Source of the DNA: Loripinus fragilis
Taxonomy: Eukaryota > Mollusca > Bivalvia > Lucinida > Lucinidae
Reading direction: 5' to 3'
Assembly (NCBI GenBank): GCA_964019695.1
Contig: OZ026518.1
Coordinates: 75,571,912-75,635,911 of the forward strand
DNA length: 64,000 nt
This document shows positions 1-9,915 of this stretch, piece after piece. The notes beneath the pieces are model-generated. The model was not told the origin of the DNA. It ran no database searches and saw nothing but the letters and a program-made list of their open reading frames with translations. Every line of letters begins with the position of its first letter. Position 1 is the first letter of the stretch. A program made the position numbers and the translations under genes.

Positions 1-175
1 AAATGCTCCTCTATGGATAGCTAAAGATCGAAATATTATCAGGCGGACAGTGAAAACTTTGATGATACTGGCTGATCTGATAGCCGGGCGCACATGTCAC
101 CGTTAGTTGGTTTTGTCTTGAAGCGGCTCACTTAATATGCTTAGTAGATCTATACAACGCTGCTTTTATTTTTAG

Positions 176-361
176 GGAGTGCCCATCGCCTTATCAACTC
201 CACCACAAACTAGTCCTAAAGACCACTCTTATTACACGCATCCACCTGCGACGCATGCGCACCATGGACATCATACAAACAACCACCATCATGGGGGAAC
301 CCACCCAACGAGAGAACCATCGGAACACGAGTACTTCCGATTCAACTATGAACCGCAGACG
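176..361 (+). CDS. Gene 1, internal exon: His-rich linker leading into a BRICHOS-like domain
   Basis: The exon follows a tttatttttag acceptor and ends before gtaagt; it is 186 bp, so exactly 62 codons, phase 0 at both ends. It translates as GVPIALSTPPQTSPKDH... and ends ...EYFRFNYEPQT. The middle is strikingly histidine-rich: 11 His in the 30 residues from KDH to THP, with HHGHH and NHHHGG clusters. It joins in frame to the exons at 1484 and 3737. With them it gives the last 136 residues of a protein whose start lies upstream of the window. The last ten residues (YFRFNYEPQT) look like the first strand of a BRICHOS domain. There is no start codon here; the GTG at 179 is simply Val. The upstream 175 bases are intron with nothing recognisable. 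The exon structure is well supported; the family is an inference. Confidence 0.72.
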
Positions 362-421
362 GTAAGTGATCTCAGGGAGTCTGTATATCTTCGGCGCATT
401 CCGCCTATTTCCATCAACGAC

Positions 422-616
422 TTTGAACTCTTTGCCTCCTGGAAATTTTGCATGCTTTCTTGTCGTCTGCTGATTTTTCAAAATCAACTTTTTTGAAAAA
501 TTCTTTCAGGAATACCACCAGAGTGTCAAAAAGTTTGGGTCCAGATCAGGCACGACGTTTTGTCCAATCTGTTTGCAAAAGTTATCAGCAGACGAGACTA
601 GTAGATAATGAGTTGA
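422..616. mobile_element. Degenerate MITE, 'ttaactctttgcc' family
   Basis: The left end reads tttgaactctttgcc and the right end tgagttgagg, an eroded inverted repeat. The interior has tgtcgtctgctga near the left and tcagcagacga near the right, and a gtttgggtccagatcagg half-hairpin. Better copies lie at 46394-46590 and 53703-53914. It starts about 60 bp inside the gene 1 intron. Confidence 0.6.
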
Positions 617-1206
617 GGAAAATGGTTTCGGGCTCAGAATCAATACTTCAAATTTTGTAATTTGTCATCGGGTGTGAGTTGCAAAAGGTGCGCGTCTTGT
701 GCCAGTTTACCCAAACGATATACTTGAACAATACAAATACATGTATTGAAGCCCTTCTGAATTTTACTTAGAACTATTGCTGAAGGCAACTAAAATAAGT
801 CCTCATTCCGTAATTAAACAAGGCACAGATGTTGCCCGCAACACAGATCCCCTACCGGTTTGTGTATCGAAAAAAAAAACACCAAAAACAACCACAACAA
901 AAAACGACTTGCAGAATCAGCACAATGGCAACTGTACACATACTAAGTTTCTTCAAGCCAGCTTGAATACATTTCTGAAGGTTTAAACCGCGTGAGAGTT
1001 CTGTTAAAATTGGCAACCTGAAAAATTGGACCCCTGTCACATTTAAATGACTTTCATGTGCCAACATTCGCAAAACGTTTACTGTTATACATAACCCAGT
1101 CTTTGAATATTCAGATACACTTTCATTTGCTTTACTGGCTTGCATCATTTTGTATATAAATGGCAAACAATTCAGGTGTAGCGTTTTTCACTTTTGTTCA
1201 ATTAAT

Positions 1207-1442
1207 AAGGTTTCTTAGCAATACGGGTCTGGATCCCCTGAAAAATCACAAGGCTACCAAGCCCGCATTCAATGTTAGGCCATCATCAGCACGCCTGCGA
1301 AACGCCATCTAAATGGCGTTTCGCTGGCTGGCAGATGATGGCCCGCTTAAAGTGGTATTTGGAACCTCTCTCCCCTCATGAAACTAAAAAAATAGAAGTC
1401 AAATTTGGACCCCCTCTGACAAAACGTTCTGAATCTGCGCAG
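1207..1442. mobile_element. Truncated GCGCGGATCC-family MITE
   Basis: The copy contains the family's central palindrome (gaaacgccat ctaaatggcg, one mismatch from the palindrome), the flanking tagcaatacgggtctggatcc arm and the right-hand ccctctgacaaaacgttc arm. It ends in an eroded gaatctgcgca instead of ggatccgcgca. The left terminus is missing. Confidence 0.65.
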
Positions 1443-1483
1443 GGATTATATTACTGATAGACCTAGAAATGTTGTTTTTTCAG

Positions 1484-1585
1484 CATCATATGATTATGAC
1501 CAACAGCCAGAACTGCTATATCATCACTCTGTCTGTCGCTGAGAGAGCTGCTGTTCACACAGACACAGGGATACGGGCGCTTGAG
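1484..1585 (+). CDS. Gene 1, internal exon: core of the BRICHOS-like domain
   Basis: This 102-bp exon lies between gttttttcag and gtaagt and is phase 0-0, 34 codons. It reads HHMIMTNSQNCYIITLSVAE and continues to ...DTGIRALE. The NCYI motif matches the first conserved cysteine of BRICHOS domains (C-Y-I/V followed by a hydrophobic strand). The neighbouring exons continue the frame without a stop. BRICHOS domains act as intramolecular chaperones in secreted or type II membrane precursors (known of the family); whether this one does so is inferred. Confidence 0.75.
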
Positions 1586-1621
1586 GTAAGTTCAACTAAT
1601 TGCACGTGTTAATCCATATAA

Positions 1622-1973
1622 GTTCTTAAAAAGGTTTTCCTTTGGAAGGGAAGAATGCACCAAAGAACTGAAACTAGAGTGTGCAAATTTTCTGGTCCAG
1701 ACTAGCTAGTTTCGGCCATTTAGGCCTCATCAGTGACCCTTTAATAGTTTCAAAGTTCCACAATGAAACCCATGATCCCAAAGGACAAAAATCTACACTT
1801 AAGTGAAGGGCAGGGAGACGCTCTACCGCCGCCACACAGTCCCATCACCAGCTGTAGTGAAGTCAAATATGTTCTTAAAAAGGTTATCATTTGGAAGCAA
1901 AGAATGCACCAAAGAACTGAAACTAGAGTGTGCAAATTTTCTTGGCCAGACTAGCTACTTCTAGTTTCGGCCT
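1622..1973 (+). repeat. Direct duplication of about 100 bp inside a gene 1 intron
   Basis: Two near-identical blocks at 1622-1720 and 1871-1973 both run from gttcttaaaaaggtt through gaatgcaccaaagaactgaa to tagtttcggcc. They are about 250 bp apart in the same orientation. The spacer has no recognised feature. Confidence 0.75.
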
Positions 1974-2039
1974 AGCCTAGTGCATGCCCAAATGCGGCGT
2001 CTGATCAGGGTCTCAATGGTTCTATTTAAAGGAGCTCTA

Positions 2040-2725
2040 ACAGGGTATGGGAAATTAACATGGGAGTGTGCCACACACTTGGAATTTGATAATATTATGT
2101 TTATTAATTGTCTGGGGTTTGGATTTTATATTTATGTTGCATTTGAGTTTTTATGCAATGCCATTGCTACTTTATGGCGTCATGTATGATATCGCTACCA
2201 TACCTTAGGGTACCCAGTGTTAATCATTTCTAAAGTATTTGACATATCATGTAACGGGCGCAGAGATGCTTTATGAAATAACGATATCATTGATAAGTTC
2301 ATTGATGCTATAAATGGCTGTGTTTGTATTAGGAGAGTGGATGGGCATTCATTTTTATAACATGGTACCCCAATTTGCAACTGTATATTTTGTATTCGGT
2401 CAAACTTGGATTTAAAATTTTAACACGTTGCGATCTTAATCAAGATACCATTTCAACATAAAAAAATGTCCATATATGTTAAGAAAATGTTGACCAAATT
2501 TCATGAAAAATCAAGGACCGGTAACATATTTTTCAACTTTATGTAAACACATTGCCCTAGTTCATCGAAATGTAAAAATACAATAACTATGTTTCAGTGT
2601 AAAACATACTTGAATACTGGCTTAGTTTGAATCACCATGCTAATATGTTTATTGGTAGAGGTTAATATGTTCAGTTTTCCCCTATTATGGATTGGCAAAA
2701 AAATACACACTAAACTTTGATATTA
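2040..2725 (+). mobile_element. Single-arm copy of a long-inverted-repeat element
   Basis: This stretch is alignable by eye, with many mismatches, to the reverse complement of 41200-41905. Shared landmarks are ttaacatgggagt, cttggaatttgataa, acgatatcattg, gaccaaatttcatgaaaa and ttatggattggcaaa, in the same order and spacing. It lies in the second gene 1 intron. The second copy at 40.5-41.9 kb has two arms, so this is probably a half-element. No coding sequence was seen. Confidence 0.6.
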
Positions 2726-2880
2726 AGTTCCATGATTCTTATTTAATGAAGTGTTGACACAATAATATTACCCAAAATGATGCAAGATGGTGACAACTCT
2801 ACTTACCACATCTATTTTCTAACGTTAAAACTACATCAAACCTATGTTACACTTAATATGTAACATTATCAAGAATGTAA

Positions 2881-2943
2881 ATTCATACAGAAGAGAAACC
2901 TTATTGCAAGTTAATTCATACAGGAGAAGAACCTTATATCTAT
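2881..2943 (+). pseudogene. C2H2 zinc-finger linker relic
   Basis: One frame reads IHTEEKPYCKLIHTGEEPYI. That contains two copies of the conserved inter-finger linker H-T-G-E-K-P-Y separated by only four residues, so the finger between them has been deleted. It ends soon after (IYDFILL, then stop). It is too short and broken to be an exon; the likely source is a zinc-finger gene or a transposon that carried one. Confidence 0.5.
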
Positions 2944-3482
2944 GATTTTATATTATTGTAAGCTTCATTAAAACGGTTTACAAAAATAATTCCCTGTCAA
3001 ACCTATTGTTTAAAATTATCATCAAAGAGCAACATTTACACTTTAGCTGGCTGTGTATTCTAGGCATACAACTTCATTTCTGGACCTCACATATTCATTT
3101 AGAACACTGTTCTATGATACCACTGACCAGACTCTATTACACTTTATCTTGGTCACTGCACCAAAATGTGTTTACTCTACTTCAGTTGGGATGTAAAAGA
3201 AATGCTTGGTATTCTTGTTTTCACATGTTAATTGTTATGATATTGCGTTTCTTCAAAAATATCATGCAGGACATGAGGAAGTGAAACATAAGGTCTTGGC
3301 CCCATAGTGCCATGACTTAAATGACCACAGCTTAAATGGGTTAAGGACTGGTCAGATTATTATTAGCAAAATGCGGTCTCCCATCTTGGTCTATAGTAAT
3401 ACTGTTTGCAAATATGCACTTTTAGGACACTAGACATAAACGGGATACTAATAATTATGACGATATTGTGTTTACACAGGAC

Positions 3483-3692
3483 TACAGTAAAACCTGTCTA
3501 AAACGACCACTCTCATATAGACAAAAAGATGGTTTCCAAGACCAATTATCGCTTAATGAAGGTCAAAAGTACTGCAGAATGTTCCAAGGGGAACCTTCTG
3601 CAATACGTTCAACCTTCATTAAGCTACCATTTGCCATTAAGATCTTTGTTTTGTCTGTTTTTGAGTGGTCGCTTTAGACAGGTTTTACTGTA
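3483..3692. mobile_element. TA-flanked MITE, 'CAGTAAAACCTGTC' family, copy 1
   Basis: It starts TA-CAGTAAAACCTGTCTAAAA and ends with the inverse, gctttagacaggttttactg-TA, giving about 28-bp terminal inverted repeats with a TA target duplication. That TA duplication is typical of Tc1/mariner-type insertion. A central hairpin is built on gtactgcagaatgttcc / gaaccttctgcaatac. It lies about 45 bp upstream of the terminal exon of gene 1. Other copies are at 28170-28385 and 28710-28918. Confidence 0.85.
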
Positions 3693-3736
3693 CTGTCATA
3701 TAATTATGAAATATTATTCACTTTTTCTTTTTTTAG

Positions 3737-3859
3737 TTGAAACTGCTTGGCTTGACGAGTTCCGGTACTTTAGTCGTACGAGACAAGGCGACTCTTAACA
3801 AGCAGACAGTTCGTGCTTGTGGACACATCAAAGGCCAATACTTCGATATCACTCAATAA
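3737..3859 (+). CDS. Gene 1, terminal exon: end of BRICHOS-like domain and stop
   Basis: The acceptor is a long T tract ending ttttag. The exon opens LKLLGLTSSGTLVVRDKATL and ends ...RACGHIKGQYFDITQ, followed by TAA at 3857-3859. The pattern V-V-R-D followed by a Cys about 15 residues later and a Y-F-D terminus fits the second half of a BRICHOS domain, whose second conserved Cys pairs with the one in the previous exon. The protein ends directly after the domain, as in gastrokine-type proteins, with no C-terminal peptide to be released. AATAAA follows 22 bp after the stop. An alternative is an unrelated secreted domain that happens to have the two-Cys spacing. Confidence 0.78.
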   Translation: MKLLGLTSSGTLVVRDKATLNKQTVRACGHIKGQYFDITQ

Positions 3860-3880
3860 ACCATTTAAGAATCTGGTCAA

Positions 3881-3891
3881 AATAAAATAAA
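3881..3891 (+). terminator. Polyadenylation signal of gene 1 (two overlapping AATAAA)
   Basis: Two overlapping AATAAA hexamers (3881-3886 and 3886-3891) lie 22 bp past the stop codon of gene 1, followed by a T-rich stretch (attttgtctctc). Another AATAAA overlaps the stop codon itself at 3855-3860. This gives gene 1 a very short 3' UTR. Confidence 0.7.
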
Positions 3892-4046
3892 GATATTTTG
3901 TCTCTCCACGTTCTTATTGTGTTCCACACTCCCCCCTCCCCCTGAATTATTTAGAGGTCACAACAACTGTCAATATGTCGATTTGTTGATTTGGTATATC
4001 AATAAATGGCTGATATTATCATTATCTGGTGAAAATTGTTTACGTT

Positions 4047-4411
4047 CATGGGCGGATCCAGAAGGGGGCGGACAGGGGTCCGGACTCCCCTGAAAAATAA
4101 AAAAAATATAGGGTTTCTTAGCAATACTGGTCCGGATACCATCAAAAATCACAGCTACCAAGCCAGAATTCAATGTTGGGCCATCATTGGCCCGTCAGCG
4201 AAACGCCATTTAAATTATTAGTCTATGATAACTTTGTTAACAAAAGAGACGTCACTGGCGTTGAATGGTGTTTCACTGTTGGGCCGATGGTGACCCATTT
4301 ATGGTGCTATTAGGATCCTCTATCCCCTCATCAACTAAAAAAGAAAAGAAATAAGAGAGAAACGATATCAAATTTGGTCCCCTCTGACAAAACTTTCTGG
4401 ATCCGCGCATG
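4047..4411. mobile_element. GCGCGGATCC-family MITE, full length
   Basis: It begins catgggcggatccag and ends tttctggatccgcgcatga, an inverted terminal repeat of about 15 bp. The centre has the gcgaaacgccatttaaat half of the palindrome; the other half is displaced (aatggtgtttcactg), so this copy is eroded. It lies 150 bp downstream of the gene 1 polyadenylation signals. Confidence 0.8.
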
Positions 4412-4717
4412 ACGCTGATGCTACAGAATATGAGGGCTGTTTCACTTCCCATTAAGTCTCACAAACTGACTCAATGAAACCTAGTATGCTGTTTTCAAAC
4501 TGTGTAGAACGTGTCTTAGTGCTGCAGCAGCCCCATCATATGGTGACACTTACTCCACAGGGTAATACTCAGCACTATATATCAAATTAAAGCTCAGAGT
4601 CTTGGGAGTTTCATATTGCATGATGCTAACTTCAGTGCCCAGGGCATGTTTTATGGCCTTTCAACAGAGGGTACCGCTAATACCCTAGTATAAAGCCCTT
4701 ACAGATAGATGTATTAA

Positions 4718-5216
4718 ATGTGTCGCAGTATATTCATGATAATGGACAACTCATATGTCATATCAAATTATATGTTTGAAGCAACATTTATAAATCTCTT
4801 CGACACTGACAACGCATCGGATTATCTCGTTAACTTCGCGTCTGGTATAGCGACAATACCTACAGATGAGCAAAGTCTATTAAAAACCTTAGACGAATGC
4901 AGTCAAGGGGCAACATACTTCATGAGGCAGCGATTGATACTATCAGAAAACATCATGAGACTCAAAAGCTTCTACGACCCAATGAAAAACATTGACAGAA
5001 ATGCAAAAGACATTCCACGTTCAATCCAACAGTGTAACAATCAATGGTGAAGTAATCTATTAAAGGCTTCTTGCAACGAACTCCTTCAGAAAAGTCCCCA
5101 TTGAACGTGTTTTGTTTATTGAAAATGGACCAGTTCCTGTTAGTATGTTCAAGAATGATGGCCCAATGATTTCATATACAAAATTCGACTTTATGCAGAA
5201 AGTAGAAGGTTTATAG
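4718..5216 (+). pseudogene. Relic 1 of a multi-copy invertebrate protein family
   Basis: A 110-codon open frame (4718-5050) ends near DIPRSIQQCNNQW. Switching frame near 5030 continues the same protein as SVTINGEVIY, a stop, then RLLATNSFRKVPIERVL and ENGPVPVSMFKNDGPMIS to a stop at 5214-5216. The phrase order (VTINGEVIY-LRLLA-PIERVLxxENGPVPVS) matches, from memory, large uncharacterised proteins present in many copies in bivalves and cnidarians. At least one frameshift and one in-frame stop make it a pseudogene. Other apparent pieces of the family are at 11494-11900 and, antisense, at 49569-50580. The stretch 4400-4717 has short coding-like fragments I cannot place. Confidence 0.6.
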
Positions 5217-5489
5217 GAAAATAAAATTGTTTCAGTATATTCAACATAATTTTTGACACTATAGCTATACGCATAAGATTTCATATAGTGACGTGACTAA
5301 AGAATTCCTGCAATGTATTTTGCAATAAAACCGAGCTTTTCAATTAGTTACACACATTCAAGTTATTTTACTTGTACAAAGGAAACAGTCTCAAACTTCA
5401 GACGAGGCTGAAACGTGGCGATACCATAAAATTCACACCCAAGCAGAAATTCCTATACCAAAAGAATGGAAGAACATTTAACAAGGGGG

Positions 5490-5640
5490 GGCAATCACGT
5501 GATACACATGTGGTAATCTCACATGTTTTGTTTACTTTTTGTGCTCAATTGAAGTTGTGTTTAACAATTATTTACTTGGTTTATGGTGGAGTACAGAAAT
5601 GACACCTAATGCAGAGTACCCAGACTAGAATGTTCTTCCT
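5490..5640 (+). repeat. Dispersed repeat shared with 10440-10590 (inverted)
   Basis: Both loci contain tatcacgtgatac-type sequence, ggtaatctcacat and gcagagtaccc in the same order, one being the reverse complement of the other. No terminal repeats could be defined. Confidence 0.5.
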
Positions 5641-6190
5641 TATGTCACTGGACTTTTAGACTAGGGTGGTATAGTTTCTTGAAATTCGTCGCAAGGTTTT
5701 GCTATTTGAGTTGATAGGAATCACAGGTAAGTTTCAATCAAAATGGATAGGCCTCACAATTGTAAATTGCTGATTGAAAATCACATGGATTTTATACTAC
5801 ACAGCTGCTGTTCGTGAATATTATTGCAGAGTGCGATATCCAGCTTTCAATCTCCGTCAGTGGAAAAGCATGTTCACACACCAAGGGTGATTTATTAATT
5901 ATACATACTACCTTTACTTCTATCGTTTGAAGTTGTATTGTCCATATAGTACATATTATTAGTGAAAAATGTATTATACACGTGACACTATATGGTCACA
6001 TAACCTTCCCCTCAGATAAGCATTGACCCGCCACTTGGCCTTGTAAACACTTGGGTAAGGTATAGCTATACAAAGTTAAACGGGCACTCATTAATCTTCG
6101 ACATCACTCAGTCACGTTCGGTGTGTATTAGCTATTTTAATTGATTAATGTATGGAACAAGTATCTTTCAGCAAGGTGATCTAGCAATGC
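5641..6190. other. Stretch without recognisable features
   Basis: AT-rich sequence with no open frame, splice-flanked exon or repeat that I can identify. Confidence 0.4.
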
Positions 6191-6193
6191 TGA

Positions 6194-6259
6194 GGCAGTG
6201 GCGTTGTGGTAAGACGATTAACTAATATTCCGGATTTCGAGGGTTCGATACCCACTGGA
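6194..6259 (+). repeat. tRNA-like SINE head or tRNA relic (+)
   Basis: It contains an A-box-like tggcgttgtggtaagacg and a good B box, gggttcgatacccac, about 30 bp apart, as in RNA polymerase III promoters of tRNAs. The acceptor-stem ends do not pair, so I do not call a functional tRNA. Confidence 0.5.
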
Positions 6260-6321
6260 TATAGTTAATTTAGGCATCATTTTTAAATTTATATAGTTTT
6301 TGAGTTATGATATTGTTTCTT

Positions 6322-6630
6322 CTAATTTTGATGGAGGGTTGGCATGATGTCAGTTTTCAAGACTGATAAGAGATAATTTATGGTCGGAAGCTGGTGGCGG
6401 TGGGTGTAAAACTCCTGCACATTGTTTCTGATAACAACCTCATCAAAGTCGTCCACAGGTTTGTATTGTCCCCGTTTCGAACGTAACGGCGACGAAAGTG
6501 TACCGGTGTCTCGTTTTTCTTTTTCATACTCGAAAAACGGTTCTTCTGCTGACCCCAGTTGCCTGATCAGTCTGTTACATATATAATGAGATGTCCCGCC
6601 CTGAGTATTTCTCGGAATAGTTGGAAACAT
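6322..6630 (-). pseudogene. Fragment resembling a DDE-transposase N-terminal region
   Basis: On the minus strand an open frame of 102 codons contains ...FFEYEKEKRDTG... then KPVDDFDEVVIRNNVQEFYT and LPTINYLLSVLKTDI. The pattern 'DDFD-x2-(V/A)-(I/V)-R-x-x-V-x-(E/Q)-F-Y', then P-T-x4-L-x4-L-K, resembles a helix-rich segment N-terminal to the catalytic domain in multi-copy transposase-like proteins of insects and molluscs (recalled, not searched). It loses the pattern after LKTDI. No catalytic Asp/Glu region is present nearby. Two tRNA-like SINE heads flank it. Confidence 0.45.
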
Positions 6631-6821
6631 TAGCCATGAGAAATCTGTCTTTAGATTTTAAATGTTTTAAAGATTTATCAATAGACATCACTGTTCCTAA
6701 CTAATATAATGCTTTAAATTGAATTCTATTACATTTACTTTTATAAGTAAGTCCTGTAAAAATCGTGCACGTCATGAGCATGATTTATGATAAAAAATGA
6801 TTTTTTTTTAAAACATATTGT

Positions 6822-6896
6822 AAATCGTGAGACTCGAACCCATGGTCTCAACTTTGACAGCTATACGCTCTATCCAAATGGCTAAGCGGGACAGTA
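6822..6896 (-). repeat. tRNA-like SINE head or tRNA relic (-)
   Basis: On the minus strand the A-box-like ttagccatttggatagagcg is followed about 30 bp later by the B box gggttcgagtctcac. The predicted acceptor-stem ends do not pair. A tRNA-derived SINE is the simplest reading. Confidence 0.5.
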
Positions 6897-6899
6897 ATG

Positions 6900-8540
6900 G
6901 ATAAAGGATTAGAAAACACATCACTCTGAAATCAATACTTTTCATAATGTTTACAAATTTAAAATTAGTTTTACGGAGTTATACGAATTTATACGGCATA
7001 TTCATGAGTGCCAGTTTAATTTTTGTTAGCTATAAACTCTGGCCTGGCAGTTGACATTATTGACGAAAGTCATCTAGCCAACAAACTCCATCACGAAAAA
7101 CATACTCACACATTATGAATGTATTATTATTTATATGGGCTACCCAATACTTGATTCACATACATGTAGAAAGGTTTGTAGTTTCCATAATGCATATAAT
7201 AAGCTACACAACCCTTATATACACATGACACCACATCGGCACTATATAATTTGCGGGATGCTTATATGTATTTTGTTTAAATTTAGAACTAACACTGAAC
7301 ACTGTCATCAGAGCTAAAATTAGAATAAACCTTAAAACGACTTCTCTTTATGAACCACTGGTCCAAAAGTAAAACCAAAGTACTATAGCACAGCTATCCC
7401 TGCCCTCTTCCAGTTCTGGGCCGCGGTTATAAAGGTATTTTGCATTAGTGGTGCCAACAGTGTGTACATTGATTAAAGGCTACAAATGTGGCACGTGATC
7501 ATGGTCTACATTGTTTACTTATATTCAACAAATGCATGTCAATGCTGGTGATAAACATGTAAAATCTTGATTGTTTTTTTTCTTATCCATAAGTTTTAAC
7601 ATACGAGTTGGGAGCTCAAAATAACCATTATTTCCACATTCTTTTAGAACCCCCAACAGATGATTAGGTTGATGAATCAGGGCCTGACATATGTATTAGG
7701 AATGTGAAATGCCAACATGTTATAGATCATAATTTGTTTTTTGTATTGAGGGTTTCGAAGTATGAAAAAGTCAATCCATGTTAATTTCGTTGGCAAATCT
7801 GACATTCATAATGGCAAGCAACATTGAACAATATAGACTAAGCAAGTGAGTTTTTTCCGCCCCACTGACAGCTAAGATCATTTGGAGACTGGGCCATTAC
7901 ACATTGGAGGATACGAAATTGAACTTGGTACATCTCAGTACAAATGGTTTATCAACTACACTAGGACGACACCAGTTGATTGAGCTTGCTACAATTCAAA
8001 CTTATACAAGAATTTGGGTAACGTATGATTTTGATAAATGAAGGAACATAGATTAAAGCAGATGTGAATTGTTAATAAGATTGTAACAGTTATGTTTAGA
8101 AATGCATACTGCCAATGGTATCAAAGCGCAATCGATATTTCTGGTGCATTTATTCCAATTAACTTATCAAGTGCTACACCGTAGACTCTCCTAATGTTTG
8201 ACCCTTACGAGATAGAAACTAGGCCATACCATTATGATAATGCAGTGGAACTTTAATGGCTTATTATGGTGATTTAACGTTACATTTTCAGCTAAGACAC
8301 CCAAAAATCATTTGATATTTTGTTTATTAGCTTCATTTTATATAATTTTAACAAATATTTAAGGTTAAAATAACAGGTTTCTAAAATACAACTAATAACC
8401 ATTTCAAAAGTGCTAACAGCTTGCTTCTATCACAATTTATGAACTATTTTATGTGACAACCTCGAAGATAAACGTTATGTAAGGTGGGAATCTTTTCATT
8501 TTAAAATAAAGCATGTAATCCTATCTTTATGCTTAAAGAG
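6900..8540. other. Intergenic stretch without supported features
   Basis: AT-rich sequence with short open frames only. I find no splice-flanked exon, inverted repeat or recognised repeat family here. Confidence 0.4.
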
Positions 8541-8682
8541 GGGAAAGAGAGAGCTGGTTGCATAGCTTTGTTTGTCTTCCTGGTGTCTCGTGATTGTTGC
8601 GTGGCTTTTTCCTCACAATGCCACTGGTTTAATTGCAGTTTGTGATTGTGGTATTTCCTGATCATACTCACTTACTATTTTT
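8541..8682 (+). repeat. 3' end of SINE-like family A (5'-truncated)
   Basis: It shares gagagagctggttgc, ttgtcttcctggtgtct, cagtttgtgattgtggta and the terminal gatcatactcacttac with the longer copies at 11071 and 13388. Only the 3' part is present, as expected from incomplete reverse transcription. Confidence 0.65.
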
Positions 8683-9500
8683 GTATGAAATATAATTGAT
8701 TAGTTCATATAAAGAGGGAGGTAAAATCAAATTGATAAAGCTATTTGCTTTTTGGGCAAATGTTTTTAACTTTTGAAAATTACAAAATATTTTTACCAAT
8801 TTGGCAAAATATACAGATTTACACCTAACTAGCAAAAAAGAAATATAGCTCTTAAGTAATAACTGATAAGGGACAAATTCCAAAAAAGACAAAGCTGTTA
8901 ATATAACGTATATTATCATAAGATACTACGTGTGTCCAAAATGTTGTCGAAGACTGTATAAAATTAAATCTAAAATGGTATATTATATAGTGAATTTAGT
9001 TTTTGTAATACTTATCCAAAGACTGATATTACTGAATGTATCTAGAATTATGTAACGGACGCAACAGTTAAAAAAGCTAATTAAAAGAGTTAAAATTATA
9101 CTGCTATTCATATACTTTCACTTTTAAGATCAAACTGATATGTAAGAATAAAATACAGTTGTTATATCTACTATAAATTTTTAATTATTCCAGGGTAGTG
9201 TATCAACCTCTGCTATTTAACTATTTTGTGGCTTATGTAATGTGGTATCAGATAATCAAAGTGTATAAATCCCCTTCAGATATATTTTGGCAGCCCATGG
9301 TCTAGTGATAGGACAACACTAAATAGTGGTAAAACTTAAAGTAAGTAACGAATATATATGCAGTACCATATACTTACGCTGTTTTAACTCATACCACCTA
9401 TTGGCAGCACTAAGTTAAGTGATTTAAAGCAATTAGCATGACGATAAATAAAATTAAGATATTTACATGTAATATAATGTAGTTTTAGAAAATCCTAATT
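8683..9500. other. Intergenic stretch without supported features
   Basis: Very AT-rich sequence. No gene, repeat family or strong secondary structure recognised. Confidence 0.4.
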
Positions 9501-9554
9501 AACTAGATTCCCCATGAATGGAGGAGGTATTTTAGCAACTCAGGGTCTAGAAGC

Positions 9555-9915
9555 CATTTTAAGAATTTTAGTATGGCTGCCATGGTGGCCATATATTCTT
9601 TTGCAAAGCTTCACTTCCATATTGTCCAGATGCCTTCACACAAAAGTACTGTTCAAAACAACATGGTTTTTGAGAGAATTTCAAAGTTGCTTTCATATAA
9701 TATATGGAAACAGAGGAATAATGTCAAATCGATGACATCATGTTTCCCATAGCATCCTACTAAAGTTTAAGCTCAATTTAAATGTATTGTTTGGAATAAA
9801 ATGCTGTTTAAAGAATTTCAAGATGGCTGCCATGGTGTCTACCAAGCTTCAACTAAATCCTAAGTACGGGTTTTGACAAATATTTTGCAGAATTTCAATA
9901 TGGCAACCATGATGG
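9555..9915 (+). repeat. Three diverged units with an AAGATGGCTGCCATGG-like core
   Basis: The phrases agtatggctgccatggtgg (about 9570), caagatggctgccatggtgt (about 9820) and caatatggcaaccatgatgg (about 9895) recur with similar flanks (agaattt upstream). AAGATGGC is the core of YY1 sites, but the array looks like an old duplicated repeat rather than a promoter. Confidence 0.4.

Larger units (their letters stand above)
362..1483 (+). other. Gene 1 intron with two mobile-element copies
   Basis: This intron runs gtaagt...ttttttcag. It contains a degenerate TTAA-type MITE at about 422-616 and a truncated copy of the GCGCGGATCC MITE at about 1207-1442. The 620-1200 stretch holds an A-rich tract (870-905) and nothing I recognise. 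Confidence 0.6.

Noticed and set aside
6194..6896. Functional tRNA genes
   Set aside because: A and B boxes are present at both sites, but the acceptor stems do not pair; SINE heads fit better.
9555..9915. YY1-site cluster as a promoter
   Set aside because: The motif sits in a diverged repeat unit with similar flanks, so repeat history explains it; no nearby gene start was found.
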